Assembly (NCBI RefSeq): GCF_963678635.1
Contig: NC_087063.1
Span: forward strand, 32,564,599 to 32,628,598
Source of the DNA: Symsagittifera roscoffensis
Lineage: Eukaryota > Xenacoelomorpha > Acoela > Convolutidae
Direction of reading: 5' to 3'
DNA length: 64,000 nt
Part shown: positions 24,545-37,044 of the stretch, piece by piece
Position numbering within the stretch: the first letter of the stretch is position 1
Layout: every line of letters begins with the position of its first letter
Notes under the pieces: generated by a model
What the model was told of the DNA's origin: nothing
The model's input: the letters and a program-made list of their open reading frames with translations, nothing else
Databases searched by the model: none
Translations under genes and position numbers: made by a program

Positions 24545-26185
24545 GTGATGATAACGGCCTCTAGGAGCAACGGGGAAGATAAAGTGGAGTTGCCTGGCTG
24601 GGGACCAGAAGAATGGGTCAAACCTGGTAGCTGTCTGGCGGAAGTCTGTGGACTGGAAGGTCACGTTTGTGGAGGTCTGGACTGTGTGAAGACCCTAGAG
24701 AGAAAACACAAGCAATTGACGATATTGTTTGGGAATGTCGTGATGAAAGCAAGGACGGAAACGGAACTGATCGCAGATTGCCATGGAGGAATCGAGGTGA
24801 ATCTAGTGACTGCACTAGGATTCTACAGCATGTTTAGTTCTTTAGAGTCAATATTGAATCTAGAACAGAAACATGAGATGGTCACAGCCATCAGTGTAGA
24901 ATTATTCCCCGGAGTTCTGCAAACCGAGCAGAAACACATAGGAAAATGGAGGTTAGCGATCGAGGCGGAAATGAACATCAGACACAGTGAGACTTATTGT
25001 AGACCATCAGGAGCACGATATTTGGTGGGATCGACATTGGTTCCAATGTGTAAGAGCAGATACCCGGTGCATTTCGTAGCTGTGGATGTAAAGAGTACGA
25101 GAACGATCGTGGATCAAGCCTTCTCAGTGCCAAAGTGTGTGAGACTAACGAGGATGTCCGAAAAATCTTACGAGTTGCTATGTAAAATGTTCTCAGCGGT
25201 TCCAGAGAGAACAAAGGAGGAGTTGGAATCGATACTGGGAAGGAAGTTCATGGGATACGTGAGTGGGAACTTCAGTGACTTTGAGAGACAGAAAAAGAGA
25301 GGATCAACTGTTACAGATTACAAAACAGTAGACGAGGATGATGAAGTCCACCGAGTGATGATGGAAGTGGAACCATTACTGGAAGCTTCGGGAAAACGCA
25401 ATTGGATGAGCATCATGTTGACGCATGATGAGTTTCCCTGCCACTGCTTGCTGCAGACTTGGTGGTATCCCAAGCGTAGTATTCTGGTGTTGATCTGGGA
25501 CTCTGGAAAGCTGCTCTCCATGGGTTTACAAGACTCATCACAGCCCATAACAATAGTGATAGTGGGAGTTATGATGGCGATACGATGGCTGGAAGCTCAC
25601 GTAAGAGAGAACAATAGACAGGAAGCGCCAACGAGAGAACAGTTGCGGAAATTGGATTGTCTGAAAGATTTAGATCTTTTTGAGACAATGTGCAAGATTC
25701 CAAACATTCCGATGGAAATGAAGAAGATATGGGCAAGAAGACGATTGATGCCATGGTTCAGAGCTAACATGACTGGATGGTTGTACGAATATGCCAAAAA
25801 GCATTTGTCGAAGCACGGCAGAGTGTACAGTGGATATCAGCTGGACATTGGAGCAGGAGCTTTCAAGCGAGCTTTCGTGACTCATTGGAATGCAGTGACC
25901 ACCGCTGTAAAGAGAATTTCCAGGACGAGTGAACATAGTGGAAAGGAGAAGGAAAAGATGTTGAAGGAAGATTTGGAGAGAAACGTGACGTTGTGTCTCC
26001 ACAACAGCTTCTGCCGAAACAGAGAATCTAACGTGGATCCCCTACCTTGTTGCAAACAGAGGGTAGAAGAGCAGAAGTGTTGGAGGACTGCTTCCAACAG
26101 CGTCAGGATAGCTAACGATGTGTTGCAAGACACAGAAACTGAGAGTGCAGAGTCAGTGTCACAGGAGGAAGAGATGGAACATTGA
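24545..26185 (+). pseudogene. ORF2 C-terminal section, copy 1
   Basis: 546 codons in one frame, reaching the natural end of ORF2 (TGA 26,183-26,185), which in copy 2 lies outside the window. It carries a Cys/His cluster of the form CX4CX4HXCX4C (SCLAEVCGLEGHVCGGLDC), a conserved PCHCLLQTWWYPKR block and a MPWFRANMTGWLYEYAKKH block. Element 3 keeps all three. Function unknown; the cluster looks zinc-binding. Confidence 0.7.
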
Positions 26186-26532
26186 TAGACAGTCGAAAGA
26201 ACAAGAGGCAAAAAGAAAGAAAATTAGAAGAATTTAGAAGTTTTAGAACTTCTAAACGACAAAAAAAGAAGAAGACGAAGGAGTGATGAAGAAGATGAAA
26301 TTAAAACTCAGAATTGTTTTATGTGTGTGAAAAACTCAAGTGAGAAACCAAGCAACCAAGTTGCAATTGAGAACTGAAACATTTAGTTGGTCTTTGAACA
26401 TTGAAGAATTTGTTGCATTTATAAATTTGCATTTTGATTTTTAGTTAAGTGGCTTTAGAGACACTTATTATTTATTTAGAAAGGCTTGAGTGAAGAGTAT
26501 TATTTAAATATTCCAGCCTGCATGATTGTTTT
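26186..26532 (+). other. 3' untranslated segment of copy 1
   Basis: 347 bp of AT-rich sequence after the ORF2 stop. It holds a perfect hairpin at 26,233-26,256 (TTTAGAAGTT, loop TTAG, AACTTCTAAA) and a purine-rich tract at 26,261-26,283. The tract is followed by TGATGAAG and could be the polypurine tract of second-strand priming. If so, the 3' LTR starts near 26,284 and the 5' LTR at 652 is truncated at its left. Confidence 0.5.
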
Positions 26533-26935
26533 TGTGTTCTTATTGAAGAAACGTAACCCGTATCGATTTTAATTGAAAAGGACTTAAACACTTGTCATCT
26601 TTTTTATCATTATCACTTCCATATCTAGAAAATTCCAAGGATTTTGACTGGAGTACGTGATGAAGGGACTCCTGACTGTAACCTCGGTTACTACGATACT
26701 TTTTCGGGCTACTTCTTAGCAAATCATCAATAACTGGGTTTTGGGTTCAATTCATATTGAAATAGATAGCCAAGTAGTTTGGCCGACATAATTTTTATTC
26801 GATATTCAGCAGAGCGTTGGGTAAGTTTTCAAACCTCTTGTTAGAAAATGAGCACATCTTTTAACCCAAACTAATTTTCATTGAGTTTTCTGACACCCTA
26901 AGTTGTGACATTCGACCAGAATGGACAAAATGCAG
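26533..26935 (+). repeat. 3' terminal direct repeat of copy 1
   Basis: Matches 652-1,057 almost throughout. Similarity stops abruptly after AATGCAG at 26,935, where element 3 sequence (TGTAACAG) begins. Its final 31 bp reappear at 41,551-41,581. It may be the 3' LTR of copy 1, the 5' LTR of copy 2, or a single LTR shared by two head-to-tail elements and split by element 3. Confidence 0.65.
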
Positions 26936-28262
26936 TGTAACAGTCGCCTACTGCAGTCACATATGAGGCTTAAGAAAAATAGGCCCTATAACCACTGGCT
27001 CAAGGGTCAGGGACACTATCTCTTGTGTTTTTCTGCCTCAAGAACGGTCGGAGCCAGTTCGGTTCGCTTGCGACATGAGACTAGAACTCGCTACAGCTTG
27101 AAGGCTACTACCAAAATATCCCTCCACTCTAGAAAATAAGAACGTCCCCATGATTAGGTCTCAAGATACCCAACATACGCGAACGCCGTTAAAAACAGGG
27201 TTGGAACAATCCGTTAAGTTACTTTTCTATTGGACAGTGGAACTTTGATCCATTTCAGATGGATCAACCTAAAACTCGCCTTATCTCAACATAACAATCA
27301 TAAAACACACTCGAGAAATTTAAATTAGGAACTCACATGTTGATGCACTCGAGTAATTAAATTGGTAAGCAACTCAAGAATTAGGTAATATAACTAAATA
27401 AGTTTAATACTGGTCAGTTTTGGTAACAGAAGTAAATTCTGGCTCTAGAATTGGAGTTTTTATATGAACCATTGGGACACTCAAGCTGTCCACCTTTCCA
27501 TTGAAGGTTCACTCTAGTTTGTTCCAAATAATCGTTCTTTCTTCTATTTATTGTCTCTCCTCCTATTTCGGGATAAGACAGCTCTACTCGTGTCCTATTT
27601 TATATCTGGAAATTGCGAATAGCAATTTCCCGCTGTTTGTCTTGAATAATTTCCCGCAATTCTAAAATCGGTCGTTCTGATTTTTCACTTTCTGTTTTCA
27701 GTTGGTACGAGAAAATTGAGCATGACAGGCTCCATTCGAAATTTTGAAAATTAAAATTCCACTCGAAAATTACGTATTTTCGTGTCTCTCAAGGTCAAAC
27801 TTCCAGACATGACCGACTGGCACATACTCCCCGGACTCAAGATCGATGTCCTCATCGCGTGCTGTCGTTGTCAGTGAATCCCCAGAAGCCCGAGTGTCAC
27901 TCAAGATACAGTGCCAGTGGTCATTTACAGAAGTTTGCAGCAGACTCAAGTTTATCTACATTCCAAAATTCAAGACCATATAAAATTTTCACACTATCGC
28001 TAAACAGCAATCAAAATCTGCACACACCTGCACCTTATGAATTCCCGCTTTTTAAGCTGGTGATTTAAAATTTCTTTCGTCCTATTCAATCAGGAAATTG
28101 TCATGCAGCATTTTGATTTATATAATAGATCTAGCATATTAATATCAATATCTTATTCGTTAAAATTTCTTTTTCGTGAACCCAGATTTCATCCGAGTTC
28201 ACCCTCGAGCCCCCTCCCTCTCAAGTCTCAAGACTCTAGAATTTTCCTTTCGAGCCACTGGC
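26936..28262 (-). other. Noncoding 3' tail of element 3
   Basis: 1.33 kb with no credible ORF. It contains at least ten CTCAAG hexamers (26,999; 27,037; 27,160; 27,373; 27,480; 27,788; 27,836; 27,900; 27,945; 28,220; 28,227) and a perfect 9-bp hairpin at 27,608-27,630 (GGAAATTGC, loop GAATA, GCAATTTCC). I see no LTR, polypurine tract or poly(A). Confidence 0.55.
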
Positions 28263-31200
28263 TCACCTCGTGTTCTTCGCCCTCGAGGTACCCGATCCAG
28301 ATACTTTTGACACTGTGATCTGTTCCAATAGTGCCTCTTCGTCATCGGAGCTGATCACTATCTCCTCCCAAGCCTTCAGCTGTTCATAGGATCGCATCCA
28401 CTCCCTTTGCTCTTGCAATCTCTTCGCTTGATTCGGTAAGCTCTTCACCTTCGACTCCCGGTTCAAACAGAAGGAATTGTGAAGACTCAGGCTTACATTC
28501 TTCGCCAGGTCCTCCTCCAGTATTGACTCCCTCGCTCTAGTGTTGTCTCTGGATACTCTACCCACTCTTTTCCACCCCGTCGTGATCGCATTTCGATGGG
28601 TCAGCAGAGGTCTCTTGAAGGCATCTGGTCCTATCTCGGCCTGGAATTGTCGATATTCCTTTTGATGTTTCTTCATGTGATCCTTGGTCGCTACATACAA
28701 CCAGGATGTTAACGTCGCGCGAAACCAAGGAAAGAATCTCAAGCGGCTCCACACGTGTCTGACTTCCATTGGTATGGCGAACACCTTGCATGGTGTCTCG
28801 AACAACTCAAGTCTCCTGCTGTAATCTATTGCGTGAATCGACTCCGCTGTTGGCGTCTTCGATTCTCGATACTTTGCTATGTTTTCTTCCATCCATCGTA
28901 GAGCCAGCATTGTGCTCACCACCAAGATGGTCACTTTTTGTTGATGCTCGGGTAGTCCCAACGACCTGATCTCTTCTACATCCCAGATCAGGCAGAGATT
29001 GGCTTGGTCTGGGTACCACACTGTCTGCGCCAGACAGTGGCACGGACAATCCCCGTGTGTGAGGTCGATGCTCCTAAGATTGCGTTCTCCCGAGGCTTCT
29101 AGGAGAGGCTCAAGTTCCATCATCTTCTCGTGTATCACGTCGACTTCTTCCAAGTCTGGGGCACCTACCATGGGTTTCCCAATCACGTTTTGTCTCTCGA
29201 GGTCACTTGTATTTTCGCTCTCCAAGCCTAGAAGTCCTTCACCCCAGATTTCACTCAAGTCGTCCCTTTGTTCTTTAGGCACTGTTCCTCGGATCTTCCT
29301 CAACAGCTTGTGTGAATGATGTGACATCCGAGCTAGTCTTACACATTTGGGCACTGAGAAGGCTTTGTCTATCAATACCCTCTGGCTGGATATTTCTACC
29401 ATCGCCATGTGCAATGGATAGTGGCTGCCACATAGGTTGGCCATCACTGACCCCACTAGGGACTTCGCATTTAGAGGCAGTCCATAGGCTTCGCTCATGG
29501 GAAATCCCATCTCCGCTTCGAGTCCAACCTTCCAACTCTTGATGTGTTTCTGGGTCACCTGCAACACTCCGGGCCATGACTCCACGCTCAAAGCAGTCAC
29601 CAAGTGGTGTTCTGACTCTAGCCTCTCCAGTGACTGGATACTACACATTCTCGAGAAGAATCCCAGAGCTGTTGCTAGGTTCACAGTGGTACTCGCGTAA
29701 CACTCAGCCACTATCTGTATCTCACTTTTCTCCCTTTCGGTGATATCTTCGAACCAGGTGACTAGGTCTTCTTTCTGGAAAGACTGTATCCTGACGCACG
29801 ATCGTCCATCACAGGTGTGCTCGCCATTCCCACACGTCGAGTCAAGACAACTTCCCGGCTCCATCTTCTTTACCGACCCTGTTCCGCTCGTCATCTCACT
29901 TGACTCCTTCATCTGAGGCAGGATCAGTCTATGTACTATACTCAAGGTCGCTAAGTCTTCATCCTCTGTCGGCGCCAATCTCACTCGCTCAGTAACTTCC
30001 TCGATCAGGCTCGCATGGGGATGTGGACACCAAGAGGGCCTGAGCAACTTCCACACCACTCCCAGATTCGTGGTCAACGTGCCGTTCCCGCTACCCATTC
30101 TTAGTTCTACTTTTTTACTTGAGCGTGGCACACTTATTACTTCCGGTGTCCTCTCGAGAATCAAACCCAGATTAGGTCTCTCTCTTTCCACAGGGTCTAT
30201 CTCCATTATCCTCTCTATCCAGAACTTCAGCAGCTCCGCCACCTCATAGTTTCTGTAGGCACCTCCAGCTTCTAAGTCTAGGAAAGGGTTGTATGCCATC
30301 CCCATCACTCCAGACACATACTGATACTCTCCCTTCTTGTTGGGTTCCGAGTACTCTCCTGGAGGAGCCAGGTTACGGTGAACGTCGTGTTTCTCCTCGA
30401 ACTTCTTGTTGTAGAATCTCCGTATCTCATCTAACTTCCTGTGGCTCTCCAGAGATTGCCTAGAACCATTATCCCAGTACTCTGGTACACATTCAATCCC
30501 AGTACTCTGGTACACATTCAAGATTACTGTGGAGACTCTCCTCTCCAGCGTCTTGCTTCCAATTGCTCTCTGGTGACATGCTAGGATGGTACTGTCAGTC
30601 ATCATCGACATCGTCCATCTCAAGAAGCAGGTAGCATCCTTCCTCCTTGCCAGGCTCAAGCCTGAGTTGTCCCTAGCAACATGCTGCATCAGCATTCGAT
30701 ATACCTCTAGGTTCTTGCCTCCCAACTTCAACTTGTCGTACGAAGTTAGTGTCTCTAACTCTTTTCCCAACAGGCTCCACGCAAACATCAGTTGCCCTGC
30801 GGTCCTAATAAAGGGATTCGCCATCAACGGCGATGCCGATGATGATGTTCTCATCGCTTCTTCAAAATGATCCTTTAACAAACTCTGCCAAGTTCTCTTC
30901 AGCTGGCTCCCCAATTCTAATTTATTGATACCAGCCTTCTGCTGGGTAGCCCAGTTGCGTCGTTTGCGTGACACTCCACTGTCGAGCTTCTTCAGGCAGT
31001 CTTCCAATTCCTGCAATGTTTCCAGGGCCACCCACCACGGTCGGGCCGTGTTCCTTGTTTTATTTTTCTCAAGAGGATCGCTAGTCACTTGCTTCCCTGT
31101 AGCCTGGTGTTCATTTGAGACCCATTCATTACCCACGTCCACTTCCCAGGTCTGCCCGCTCGTTGAACCTCGCTTCATTTTTATCCTCTGAGGTTTGAAG

Positions 31201-31475
31201 TCTTCTTCCGTTGCTGAACTGGCGGGGATCTCCATCTCCTTTTCTACATCGAGCAGTTTCCTCGGCTCGTAGCTACTCTTGTAGGCTGCTGTCTTCCATC
31301 GTGCCAGGACCATGGGGGCCGTCTCTCTCAAGTTCTTCTCCGAGACCGCATCCGCCGAAGGACTTCCCAATCCCTCCATATCTCTCTTCCTCTTGCGAGA
31401 CCTCACGTCTTTACTCCGGGGCGTTGTCGTTATCATCACTGATTCGACCTCCTTATCTCCCACAAACCCTTCCAA
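28263..31475 (-). pseudogene. ORF2 C-terminal section of element 3
   Basis: 1,070 open codons colinear with the last third of ORF2 in copies 1 and 2. Conserved blocks: basic RKRKRDMEG, LDEIRRFYNKKF, the Cys/His cluster SCLDSTCGNGEHTCDGRSC (CX4CX4HXCX4C), PCHCLAQTVWYPDQ and FFPWFRATLTSWLYVATKDH. No domain I can name. A 25-bp tandem duplication at about 30,475-30,524 lies inside it without ending the frame. Upstream the frame was cut from the rest of ORF2 by a 49-bp duplication (31,512-31,583). There is no in-frame ATG at the start; the open region simply begins after that lesion. Confidence 0.7.
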
Positions 31476-31511
31476 CTCTTGCCTCCCCCCTGCTCGAGCC
31501 TTAAGGATAAT

Positions 31512-31583
31512 TATATTACTAGTTCCGACCTTATTTTAATTTTATTACTACTTTTAATTATATATTACTAGTTCCGACCTTAT
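31512..31583. repeat. 49-bp-offset tandem duplication that breaks element 3 ORF2
   Basis: TATATTACTAGTTCCGACCTTAT at 31,512-31,534 recurs at 31,561-31,583. On the coding strand both copies read Val-Gly-Thr-Ser-Asn-Ile. The 49-bp offset shifts the frame by one and introduces stops, which accounts exactly for the frame difference between the flanking ORFs (32,028-31,558 and 31,475-28,263). Confidence 0.85.
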
Positions 31584-32028
31584 CCCCCCTTACATGTTCA
31601 ATTATTTTATCGTCAGTTTTTTGTTTCGGAGTAGAGCTGTCTGTACATTTGTCATCTCTGGTCTTCCGTGGTGCCTTACTCAACTCGACCATCTTGCTCA
31701 GCAGCTCTTTTCTAGCTTTCTCCTCCAGACCTGTCCCCACCAGGATAGGTTCTCCGAACTTCACCACCGTGTCCCACAGCTCCTCCTTGAAATCGTCCAA
31801 TGTGGTGTCGTCGTCCACTTCTCGATTAAAATCGCTCAAGAATTTTCGCCAAGCATCCGCGTCCAGGGTACCTAGGAAGGCATCCCTGTTTCCCTGGAAG
31901 GTGTTTTTCTCCCTTCTGTCCGCACTCAAGAAGATCATTCCCATGTTGGGATTCTCACTCGTCAGTGGCAACTCTAGATTCTTGCGAGGAGATGAGGTCA
32001 AAGGTGGCGTGTGGGGGTGTCTGCCCAA
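31558..32028 (-). pseudogene. ORF2 fragment between two lesions, element 3
   Basis: About 150 codons, beginning after a probable one-base change in the C-run near 32,015-32,020 and ending at the 49-bp duplication. The AFLGTLDADAWRKF and EPILVGTGLEEKARKELL segments align with VPFLGTLPEEEW and QSILKTGLNQPLMREVL of copy 2. Function unknown. Confidence 0.65.
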
Positions 32029-34754
32029 TTTTCTCCACTCAGATCTTTCAACAGCTCTTGCGTGGTGAACTCTTCCTCTGATGGCTTCTGCTCCGGGGTA
32101 TTTCCCACCTCCATATCCTCTCCTGCCTCGCTGAGAAGCTCATCCATGCTCTCCTCCCCCGATTCTGCTTCTCTTCTCTCAAGAATCCTTCTGAATCGAT
32201 CCTCTACGGGACCACTCCTTGTATCCCCAGGGGTATCCACTGATAGGGGTGCTGGCGTAGCTGGACCCGTTTCCTTGTACTCTGTCAGGGCCACGTGCAA
32301 TGGGCCTGCTGCATCCAGCTTTTTTCCTTCCTGATTCCTTTCCACCTGCTCTAGCCCGTAAGGTGCCCGGTATCTCCTTGTGGCAAACAGCACCTCGTCT
32401 GCTTTCAGTGCGATATGCCTTTCATTCACTATCATCCTGCCATCGTCCCACACTGGCAACTGGTTCTCTAGACCTGCCCGCTCAAGTATTCTCAAGGCAT
32501 CTCGCACCTCGAATTTCGGGGGCATCGACCGTCTCATTTTCTTGGCTTGAGTTGTCCATGAATTTATCTTCGCATCGCTGGTGTGGAAATAAATCGCTGC
32601 AGTGTAGCCGATGAAGAGAGGATCCCAGCCGTCGATGAACTCCTTCTGCTGTTCTTCGGTTGCCGCTCTTGCGAAAAGGGATGGGACCACCAGGGAGCTG
32701 TTCATCCCCAGGGTCATTCTCCTTACTGTCGGGAATTCGGGAATGCTTGCTGGCAGGACTTCCTTCTCCAATATCGCTTCTAACTCCCTCTTCACCAGCT
32801 CGAAGCTCTTCTTCCATGCGGGAATTCTCAAGATCTCTTGCCCACTTGCTGTCAGGGGGTTTAGGTTCCAGAACTTGGGATAAGTTTCGATGGGGCCTTC
32901 GCGCTTGCCTCCCATCCTGCACTGCAGTTGTCCTCGAAAACTGCATGCCACCAACTCCGGATCCTTCACCTTTCCGAAGAGCACCGTGTTGCTCATCTGT
33001 GCCCTTAGCACCTCCTGTTGACACCAATTAAGTGCCGTTCCATCTAGTATGCTTATGAGGCTCACGTGGGTCACTGAGTGTCGATAAGCTTCCACCAGAG
33101 GATCTGGAAACGGGAACGTGACTGCCGGTCCATAGATACAGGTTACGACTTCCTTTAGCCCCCGGATCATCCCCATGGGGTCTGATCTCATGGCCAGGCA
33201 TAGATCCGTCAATAGAGGCATGCCCCCATTCACTTTCTTCCACTCTTCTCTCGTCTTCTCCGTGGCGTTCTCCAGCCTTGGTGTCAGGAAGGGCCACCTG
33301 CCTCCCTCTTGTGTCAGTCGATACACCCTCGACTCCAGCTGCTTCTCTGATACGGCCACGTTCTTCCTCTCGTTGCTCGGCCCTCTAGATTTACTGGTGG
33401 AGCTTGTTATGGTCACCTCCATGTTTCGAAACCACAGACTGGCCGTCAGGTGAGCCACCACTGGATGATCGTCCCCTATAATCGGACTGAGCTTGAGTTG
33501 CCTAGCAAAGTTAGATATCTCCAGCAAGAGAACCTCGTCCAACACGATGAGGATGTCTGCCAACTCGTGAAAACCCCTCAACGCGTGGGACACATCCGCC
33601 CACGCCGCCGCAAGCTCTGACCTGCGAAGTCTCAAGTTTGTAGGTTCCAGTTCCCGATTGGGAGCTGCCATCAAAATACGCCATCCATTCCCTTCTGCTA
33701 TCAAGATCAAGATTGCATACATAAATTGTAGAGCGGGAGGCATGCTCGCGTAGCCGGGGGACGTCGTGAACGCCACTTTCGTCTTGGAGCCAAATCGTGA
33801 GGCAACGTTCTCTTGTACTTCATTCATGGCTGCAAATAATGTCTGGATGGCTTCCCAGATCTTCTTCGGCGTAGGTTCATCTCCCTTGAGCTGCTCAAGA
33901 AACCCCGTCGCATGCAAATGATCGTTCATCCCTGCAAACAGCAGCAGCTCAGGCTTGCAAGGCATCTCCGACTTTATTGCCACCACTAGGGTTAACATCT
34001 GGTTCAGCTCTGCTCCCGGCAATGAGTATATCAGAGTCTCGGGCAAAAACAATTTGGGAGACGTTCCCTCAAAGTCCGATCCCGCTACGATGACCACCCT
34101 CGCTGCGGCTGGAACCGCCCTGTCATAAACAGCTAAGGTCTTGGCCAGCTGCGTATTCCTGCAGGGTTTACCGTATCTGGGATCGTTGGCTAGTTTCGTG
34201 CCTTCATACGCGGCGTCTGGTAATTCCATCTCCCTGGGATCCATCAGCTTGTCCACCACCCTCAACTGTGCTGGAGTGGCCACCCTAATCCTGGCAATGC
34301 TAGTTCGGTGTTTGGGAGGCTCCACTACGAATCCCGGACTCCCTAATGACTTGAGAGGTCTATAGTTAATGGGTCCCATCACCGATTTTGTGGGAATCCC
34401 AGTCAGATGCGCCGTCTCTGCTATTTTTGCTCTCGAGAAGTGCGTCTCGTGAGCCTTCAGCCAGTCCACACACTGGAGTCTGCCCAAGTCCTCGTGCGAC
34501 ACCTGCTCAAGACCCAAAGCTTTCGCTAACTCTAGCCTGCACTCGAAGTCCTCCAGGTCCAGCTCCTTGACCTTCTCCTCATATTTCAACCTCTTGGTCT
34601 CCACTGGTTTCTCCGGCTTCTTCTTCTCCGCCACCACCACTGAGGATATTATCGATCCCTGGGGCGTTAATGACGTTGCCTCATCAGCCTCCATGGGCGC
34701 AGCGCCCGGCAACTTGGTTCGGCTATCACTCGAACTGTCTCTAGAATCAGCCAT
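31998..34754 (-). pseudogene. ORF2 central section with second SGNH-like module, element 3
   Basis: 918 codons. It carries VVIVAGSDFEGTS (block I-like, about 34,090), LLFAGMNDHLHATGF (block III-like, about 33,920) and IIGDDHPVVAHLT (block V-like). The region after that lacks a ~200-residue module present in copies 1 and 2, then resumes with GGMPLLTDLCLAMR. It overlaps the preceding frame by 88 bp in another register. That reflects either a frameshift near 34,740 or a true overlapping ORF with its own ATG (34,754). Confidence 0.65.
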
Positions 34755-36484
34755 CGCCCCAAGCAGCTGGACAAGGCTCTCGAGTTAAAGAAAGGTGGAT
34801 TTAGGGGTGGTCCGAACGTGACCTGTGCCGTCTCTAGTAACTCTGTCTCCAACGCGTTTATGTGCCTTTGGAAGACGTCATTCAACCACTCCACCCCTCT
34901 TGGCCTATCAAAATGAATCCCATCCGTAGATGCGTCGTCAGGGAAAGCAGATAGCTCCATTTGCTCGGCCACGTCCAACAGCCCAACGGGGAGGACGCTT
35001 CTTTTGTGTATCAGCCTGATTATTTCATTCAGGTTCCGCACCTTTGTGTTCATCTCCATTGCATGTTGATCCGCTTTCATGTTGTAAGGGACGGTGCACA
35101 TGGTAAGAATGGCCGGATCCATTTGAATTCGCAATTACTCGAGAATGCAGCTCATCTTGTCGTGCAGCCTCATCACCTTCCTTGCTTCCCCCCTAGACAC
35201 GTCATTCGTCCCGATCATCAGTGTCACCGTATATACTCTTGCCATACCTAGCATCTCAAGTGTCGCCAACATCTGAGGCGTCGCGGCTCCAGCGAAGCTC
35301 AAGATTCCCGTTTGCCAATGGGACTGGATCCGGGTCAATACCCGCAGCAAGCTGTCCCCTATGATCAAGTGGACCGCTCCTTCGGGCACACGTGGCTGCG
35401 TGAAGTATTCCACCCAAGCCGCGTTATGGAAGCAATCTCTCCTGTCCATCTGCGCCGTGCTCCAGTCCATCCGATTGTGCCTATGGTATCTACCTTCCGT
35501 ATTCTTTTTGTAACTCGAGATTACCACACTCCTGACAGGTTGTTCTCCCCACGTCGATGGCAGGTCCACTCTTGCTGGACTCTCGCGATTCCTTAGTTGT
35601 AGCCGCTCGTGCAATTCTTTCAGTCGTGACGAGCTACCACTCACCTGACTGCTACCCGGGGTCGAACTTGGCGTATATCCAGGCAGCGCGACGTCCATCA
35701 ACGGGCGTATTGCTTGTGTCTCTAGACCACGCAGGGAGGACGCTGATTCAGACGGTATCCACACCTCCAGCCCTTCGTTCATATGTTCTTGAGCAGCACG
35801 ATCGAGGTTGAATCGTCCCTTCGACCTAGGAGCCTCATCCACCTCCATGCGTGACTCTGGCCTTGAGCCGGTCACCACCCGCTCTTTGGGCCTAGCACCC
35901 TTCTGCTTGTCGAGCTCGCGCTGTCGTTGTTGGATCCTTTCAAGCTCTGACTTCAGCTGCTCGCAATTGGCGGCATTCTCCCGCACCCTTTCTGCCTGTA
36001 GCTGTTCAGCTCTCATCATGTCCAGTTCCCTCCGCGCTTGATCCCTCTCAACTTTTGCCTGGTCTCTCTCGAGCACCGCTTGATCCCGGTCGAGGTTCGC
36101 CTTGTTTCTCTCCCGCTGAGTCCTCTCAAGCTCTCTCTTCATGATGCTGACGTCCGGATATGCTTCCCCCGTCTGCTGTGCTCGAGACATCAATGGTGTC
36201 TTGCTCGTGCTCTGGCCCGTGGATCTGGCTGATGGTCTGGCCGGTAGTGGGAATTCCCCTGCTCCATACTCAGTGTTATTACTCAAGCCAGGGTTCCTTG
36301 CCAAATCGAACCCCCTTATTGCTCCATCCACGTTCCAAGACAGCCACCTGGTTTGCTCTTGATTAGATATCCCATCGGTGGTGTAGCCCACCATCAAAAC
36401 TGCTTCTGTCGCAGACTCCCGACACTCGCCCTCATCCTCCAACTGGAGGATGGTGTTCAACATCACTGCCATTCTCTCATCCAC
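34667..36484 (-). pseudogene. ORF2 N-terminal and SGNH-hydrolase section, element 3
   Basis: One frame interrupted by a single TAA at 35,135-35,137. Before it: a coiled coil with repeated ERDQAK-type heptads, then HLIIGDSLLRVL (block I), FAGAATPQML (block II) and MIGTNDVSRG (block III). After it: TMCTVPYNM and STDGIHFDRPRG (block V). Catalytic Ser, Gly, Asn and Asp/His are all present, split by the stop. Upstream, homology continues (DELYRRLRDLDYTQ), and an ATG in another frame (MADRFWKS) is separated by an A7 run near 36,535, suggesting a one-base slip close to the true start. Confidence 0.7.
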
Positions 36485-37044
36485 TTGAGTATAATCCAGG
36501 TCCCTCAGACGTCTATATAATTCGTCAAGTGTGGGTTTTTTTGAAAGTCGTTGGCATGGACTTCCAGAATCGATCTGCCATTTCCGTAAGTTCCCAAATG
36601 ATCTTGAGTATTGAGTTCTACCTGAGCAACTTGAGTATTACCTGAGCAACTTGATTATTACCTGAGCAACTTGAGTATTACTTCCTGAGGTGTCGTTCAA
36701 CTTGTGTTCTCTTTCTTCAATTGAATACAGTTGAGTAGTCAATTTGACTTTACCAAATCAATCTGAAAATAACACTCCATTTTTAGATTAGCAGGTGGTG
36801 TTCCTAACCTAAAAACTCCCTTTACTATTATAGTTAAAACCCTTTCCTTTCCGTCCTATTTAAAATAGTTCAATTGGAAATTTTCTAAAAACATGCAGAT
36901 TCATTTTATGTTTTAGCACCATCAATCATCTAAAATGTTAATTGTCATGCCAATTACCTCTAAAATTCTCTACCTGTTTTGTACCCCCACACCTAACTCG
37001 AGATTCCTCCCTCATGCCCAACTCAAGACCCCCGCGTACCTGAC
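36485..37044 (-). other. Spacer between ORF1 and ORF2 of element 3, with 20-bp repeats
   Basis: About 560 bp, AT-rich and largely noncoding except the ORF2 N-terminus near its left end. At 36,603-36,690 there are three near-perfect 20-bp units (CCTGAGCAACTTGAGTATTA) plus partial flanking units. The position matches the pol-ORF2 spacers of copies 1 and 2, but sequence similarity is not evident. Confidence 0.6.

Larger units (their letters stand above)
652..26935 (+). mobile_element. Giant Ty3/Gypsy-type retroelement, copy 1 (degenerate)
   Basis: The element runs from a ~400-bp terminal repeat (652-1,057) to its match (26,533-26,935). Inside are a noncoding leader, a gag-pol pseudogene and a second-ORF pseudogene, all colinear with copy 2 at 41,551 onwards. 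Coding parts are roughly 90-95% alike in protein and leaders about 80% alike by eye. Length is 26.3 kb, or about 23.8 kb after subtracting a 2.5-kb internal tandem duplication. Every large ORF is broken by stops or small indels, so it is not autonomous. No target-site duplication is visible; the right flank is immediately element 3. Confidence 0.8.
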
